Below, piece by piece: positions 60,212 through 64,000 of a stretch of DNA of 64,000 nt. The notes beneath the pieces are model-generated. The model did no database searches. It saw nothing but the letters and a program-made list of their open reading frames with translations, and was not told the DNA's origin. A program made the translations under genes and the position numbers. Positions within the stretch are counted from its first letter, which is position 1. Each line of letters opens with the position of its first letter. Source of the DNA: Anaeromyces robustus (taxonomy: Eukaryota > Neocallimastigomycota > Neocallimastigomycetes > Neocallimastigales > Neocallimastigaceae); assembly GCA_002104895.1 (NCBI GenBank), contig MCFG01000274.1, positions 29,669 through 93,668 of the forward strand, read 5' to 3'.

Positions 60212-62510
60212 GATATATTATATATTATATATTATTTTTTTTTTTTATATTTTAAATTATTATTTTTTTTTTGAAAGTTAATATAATTTAATTTAATTGT
60301 CAAAAAATAAATAAAATGATAATATTATATAATCTAGTATCAAATTATTTAATAACAAATAATAGAAATATAATATAAAATAAATTGGAAAAAAAAATAA
60401 ATATAAAGTCTAATAAAAAATAAATTCTATTATTTTTTATTCTTTTATTTTAATAGCTTTTATATATAAAAAATGATAAAATTAAAATAGTTTATTATAA
60501 ATTATAAAATATAAAAGATATTTATGAGATTTTTTTTTTGTTCGTTTTATTGTTGTTAATATTTTTATTTTTCTTTTTAATAGCCTTATTTTTATTGTTT
60601 CAGATATTTATATAAATTATGAATTATAATAATTATGAGAATGGTATTAATATAATATAATTATGTAAATGTTTTTGGAAGTATTATTTTTTATTAAGTA
60701 GTTTATAAAAAACAAAAAAAAAAAAAAAAAGATATATTAAAAATTAAAACAAATATAATGGTATCATAACTGATAGTTTTATTGAATTTTTTTTAATAAT
60801 TGAAAAAAAAGGTATATTATATTGAAGTATGATTATTTTTCCATAACTCCATTGAAATTTTGTTATAAATAAAAGTTTAATTAATTTACTTTTATATAAT
60901 AGTAAAAATTTGTTGTTTTTTTTTATTTTTACTATTATTATTCTTCTTTTTAAGTTATTAAATAACTTTTTTTTTTTCTTAATATTATTTTAATTCATAA
61001 ATCTATTTTTTCTTCTCTAAAAAAAAAAATAAAAAAATAAAAATAAAAATAAAGTATTTTTATTATATTATAATTATTATATTTATAATTAAATAAAAAA
61101 ATAATAATAATAATACAGAAATAAATATTAAATAAATTGTATTCCTTTTTGGAAATTTTAATATTAATATATATATATATAATATTAATAAAATAAATAA
61201 TAATTAAATAAAAAATAAATAATATAAAATTTTAAAAAATAAATAAATAAATATTAAATAATAAAATAAATAAAATATTATAATTAATTATAATAGAATA
61301 TATTAATTTGTCAATAATTCGTTTTATATATTATTAATGTAATGTAATATATAAGTTTAAGTATTATTTAATAAATTGAATTATATATTAAATTAAGGTA
61401 AATAATCAAAACTAATTATTTTAATTAATGAAGAGGAAAGGAAAAAATAAAAAATAAAATAAAAAAAGATAAATAATAATTATTATATATATACAAAATC
61501 ATAAATTTTACTTTTCTTAAAAAGTAATTTTAAAGTTTATTCATCATTTTAAATATAATTAATAAATAATTATTATTTAAATGTTATAAGTTGTAATAAT
61601 TGTAAAGTTTATTTTATAATCTATTAATTATTATTTATATATATTTTAAATTAAAAAAAAAAAACAAAAAACAAAAAAGATATATCAATTAATTATTCTT
61701 ATTTTATATGAATTTGAAATAAATAATATAATGAAAAAAAATTATTTGCAAAATTTAAAATAATTATTTTTAATTAAACATTATTAAGAAATTAAACAAA
61801 AAAGAAATTTAATAATTATAGTTTATTATTTTAATTACTATTATTATTAAACTTTTTAAATTTCATTTGCCATTTTTCCAAATTATCAAAAATTTAACTT
61901 TAAACTTTTTACTCTTTATATTATAACCTAATTGAATTGATATAAGAAATGATTGTTTAAAATAATATTATTAAATTAATATTGATTAAATAATTATGTT
62001 TTTCTTTTTTTTGTAATAATTCTTTTATTATATTTAATTATAAACTTTATTTGTTTTTCTTTTTAATATATATATAATATTTGTAATATAATGATAATTT
62101 TAAAGAAAAAGAAATGATAATATTTACATATTTTCTTTAATAATACATACTATATAATTCATATACAAAAAATATAATTGAAAATAAAAATTTAAAGAAA
62201 AAAAATAGTTATAAAAACATCTTTATTCATATATATATATAAATAAAAAGAGTATAATATTAATTTAAACATATCTGCATATAATTATTAATTAAAGTAA
62301 TATTTGCAAATATTACTTTATATAATTAAATAAATCAAATCTATAAATAAATTTTAATGAACAAATTATAATAAATAAATAAAGTTATATTTTATTTTGA
62401 AAGGGTTAATTTTAAAAATATCTATTTAGATTTATTTAAAATAATATACTAATATATATATTCATTTCGATTAAATCCTTAAACGCTTATTTAAATTTAC
62501 TAAAATAAAA
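60212..62510. other. Non-coding region upstream of the formin
   Basis: AT-rich DNA with scattered homopolymer runs (for example about 60716-60730 A-rich and 61020-61060 A-rich). No open frame, conserved motif or GC-rich RNA-like segment is visible before the island at 62511. Confidence 0.65.
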
Positions 62511-62948
62511 TTTTTTTTATAGACTTATCATGTGATTTTTCACATGAATGTATCGGAATTAAATTCCCTGCCTTACCTTTTCGGCGTCGACGCCCTTGGT
62601 ATATTCATATATTTTACATTTGTACTTAAACCCTAACGCTAACTTAATAACGGGTCCAGTCTACAAGCCCCACATATGAATAGTAGTCACCAAGGAAACC
62701 GCCCAATAATTTAGAGCCGCACCCCACATTATTAGACTTAAAGATCTACTCATATACTTATATTATTTAATGAGGCGTGAGTAGCTACGCCTCAAATACT
62801 ATACCTGTGCACTACCTTGCTACAGTGTAAAACCCGTGAAGGAGAAAACCACTTTGCTTGGGGTAGATGCGGTGTCGATCCAGAAGCCTTATGTATGCTA
62901 AGGAAACGCCTTAACAACCAGGATAGAAACTGGTCTACTAAAATAAAA
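62498..62948 (-). mobile_element. SINE-like non-autonomous insertion with 13-bp direct repeats
   Basis: A segment of about 425 bp (62511-62935) with far higher GC than anything around it is bounded by identical 13-bp repeats, TACTAAAATAAAA, at 62498-62510 and 62936-62948. Read on the minus strand it starts GACCAGTTTCTATCC. It has an A-box-like TGGTTGTTAAGGC (62908-62920), then a B-box-like GGATCGACACC (62871-62881) spaced as in a tRNA. It ends in an A tail (T run 62511-62518) next to the left repeat. That is the expected layout of a tRNA-derived SINE with a target duplication. Several hairpins lie inside, including 62772-62793. No protein is encoded. A structured RNA gene is the alternative. 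Confidence 0.5.
62772..62793. other. GC-rich stem-loop in the island
   Basis: GAGGCGT (62772-62778) and ACGCCTC (62787-62793) pair perfectly across an 8-nt loop. It is one of several hairpins in the island: TCATGTGATTTTTCACATGA lies near 62527-62546, and TAAGG/CCTTA lies near 62899-62913. Confidence 0.7.
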
Positions 62949-64000
62949 AAAAATCTTTTTATATTTATTCATTATAATTAGTTTATAACTTTAAATTATG
63001 TTAAGGATTTGAATGGATTATAGATATAAGCCACATTATATCTATTAAATATTTATTATTCAGCATGTTTATGCGCCCCAAATCCTTATACAATTTAATT
63101 ATTATTAATTTTATTAATAATACAGTTGAATATAAATTATACTTTTATTTTATTAACAAATTATATTCTTATCTTATATTATTTTTAATATATATTATTA
63201 TAATTAATATAAATATTAATTTACTTATATTATTGTATTGTTCAATGAAAATGTATAAAAGATTGATGAAATATGTATTCTTACATTCTTTGTAAGATTA
63301 TTAACCTAATAATAATCTAATAAAATATAATAATAAAATAATTAAACAAATTTTAAATAAAGAAACTATATTTATAATAAAACTTATAATAAAAATTTAT
63401 ATTAGTGAACACCCTACGTATTAGATTATTGAGCATTTCGACCAAGTTAAACTTTACAAATTATTCTAAAATTTGGATGGTCCATCCATTTATATATATA
63501 TATATTCACTTCATTATAAAGATAAATTTAATAATTTATTAAAGATATTAAATTAAAAGATATATGTATTCTCTAAATTATGTAATAAATATGCTAAAAT
63601 ATTTTATAAATTTTAACAAATAAAAATAATAAAAAAAATAAAAAAAAAAATAAAAAAAAAAAAATAAAAAAAAAAAACTTATATAATATTCTATTTTTTT
63701 TTTAACATATATATAATTACGGTCTATTTAGATAGTTTTAAAATAAAAACAATTTACAATAATAGATTTAACAAAATAAACTTTTTAAGATGAATTACTT
63801 ATATAAAGTATATTTTTTAAAAACTACACATTTTCACCTTAAATTCAATTTATTGTAAAACTCTTGTACCACATCATAAATACTGATTATTTTGGAACAT
63901 AATAAATATAAAAACTTGTTCAAATTTTTTTATTTTTATATATTGAAAACAAATTTAATTTATAAGGAACATAATATATAAATAATAATATATATTTAAT
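62949..64000. other. Terminal non-coding region
   Basis: A 9-bp inverted pair (AAGGATTTG near 63003 and CAAATCCTT near 63079) brackets a stretch with further internal pairing, so a folded RNA is possible. The open frame at 63065-63295 is low-complexity Ile/Leu/Tyr sequence, not supported as a gene. A short palindrome (TGGATGGTCCATCCA, about 63474-63488) and A-rich arrays (63625-63680) follow. Confidence 0.6.

Noticed and set aside
62511-62935. Hammerhead ribozyme, group I intron or RNase P RNA within the GC-rich island
   Set aside because: I looked for a CTGATGA/GAAA hammerhead core, group I core motifs and RNase P conserved blocks on both strands and did not see them.
62866-62935. A functional tRNA gene at the head of the island
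   Set aside because: A-box- and B-box-like motifs are present, but no closed acceptor stem or proper T-arm forms, so it is at most tRNA-derived.
63065-63295. 76-codon frame in the right terminal region
   Set aside because: Low-complexity Ile/Leu/Tyr composition, with no neighbours to splice to.

Overview
The window is nuclear DNA from an extremely AT-rich eukaryote. Long stretches are almost pure A/T, the genes are split by short AT-rich GT...AG introns, and intergenic DNA is full of AAT, AAAT and TTTTA microsatellites. Gene content points to a fungus: a HAL4/HAL5-type kinase, a Sec20 SNARE, a fungal-style DDX10/Dbp4 helicase, and a class C-like seven-helix receptor with a beta-helix ectodomain. 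My best guess is an anaerobic gut fungus (Neocallimastigomycota); this is inferred from composition and gene style, not from a marker gene. Dictyostelids are the main alternative with similar composition. All exon structures below were joined by hand from GT/AG sites with phase bookkeeping; every joined gene gives a whole number of codons.

Layout. 1-2.4 kb: non-coding repeats, including a ~395-bp AAAT array. 2.4-14.1 kb: two tandem minus-strand full-length ABCB (P-glycoprotein-like) exporters, which share a near-identical first nucleotide-binding domain. 14.1-16.9 kb: intergenic. 16.9-22.7 kb: an 11-exon plus-strand gene for a secreted beta-helix/EGF/seven-helix receptor. 23.9-25.4 kb: Sec20. 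27.1-29.9 kb: a two-RRM RNA-binding protein of the RBMS type (minus). 33.7-40.6 kb: two tandem ankyrin-repeat paralogues (plus). 41.0-45.8 kb: DDX10/Dbp4 RNA helicase, 13 exons (plus). 47.4-49.8 kb: a HAL4/5-like protein kinase (plus). 51.3-53.6 kb: eIF2B alpha (minus). 54.4-60.2 kb: a 1529-residue formin with an N-terminal PTEN-like phosphatase and C2 module (minus). 60.2-64 kb: intergenic, with a GC-richer ~425-bp island flanked by 13-bp direct repeats that looks like a SINE-type insertion.

The genes do not form a pathway. They are a typical mixture of core housekeeping genes (Sec20, DDX10, eIF2B alpha) and lineage-expanded families (ABC exporters, ankyrin proteins, receptor). The most notable items are the PTEN-formin fusion with an intact CX5R signature, the beta-helix receptor, the SINE-like island, a 98-bp perfect inverted repeat inside a helicase intron, and recurrent poly-T/poly-A junctions close to gene starts.
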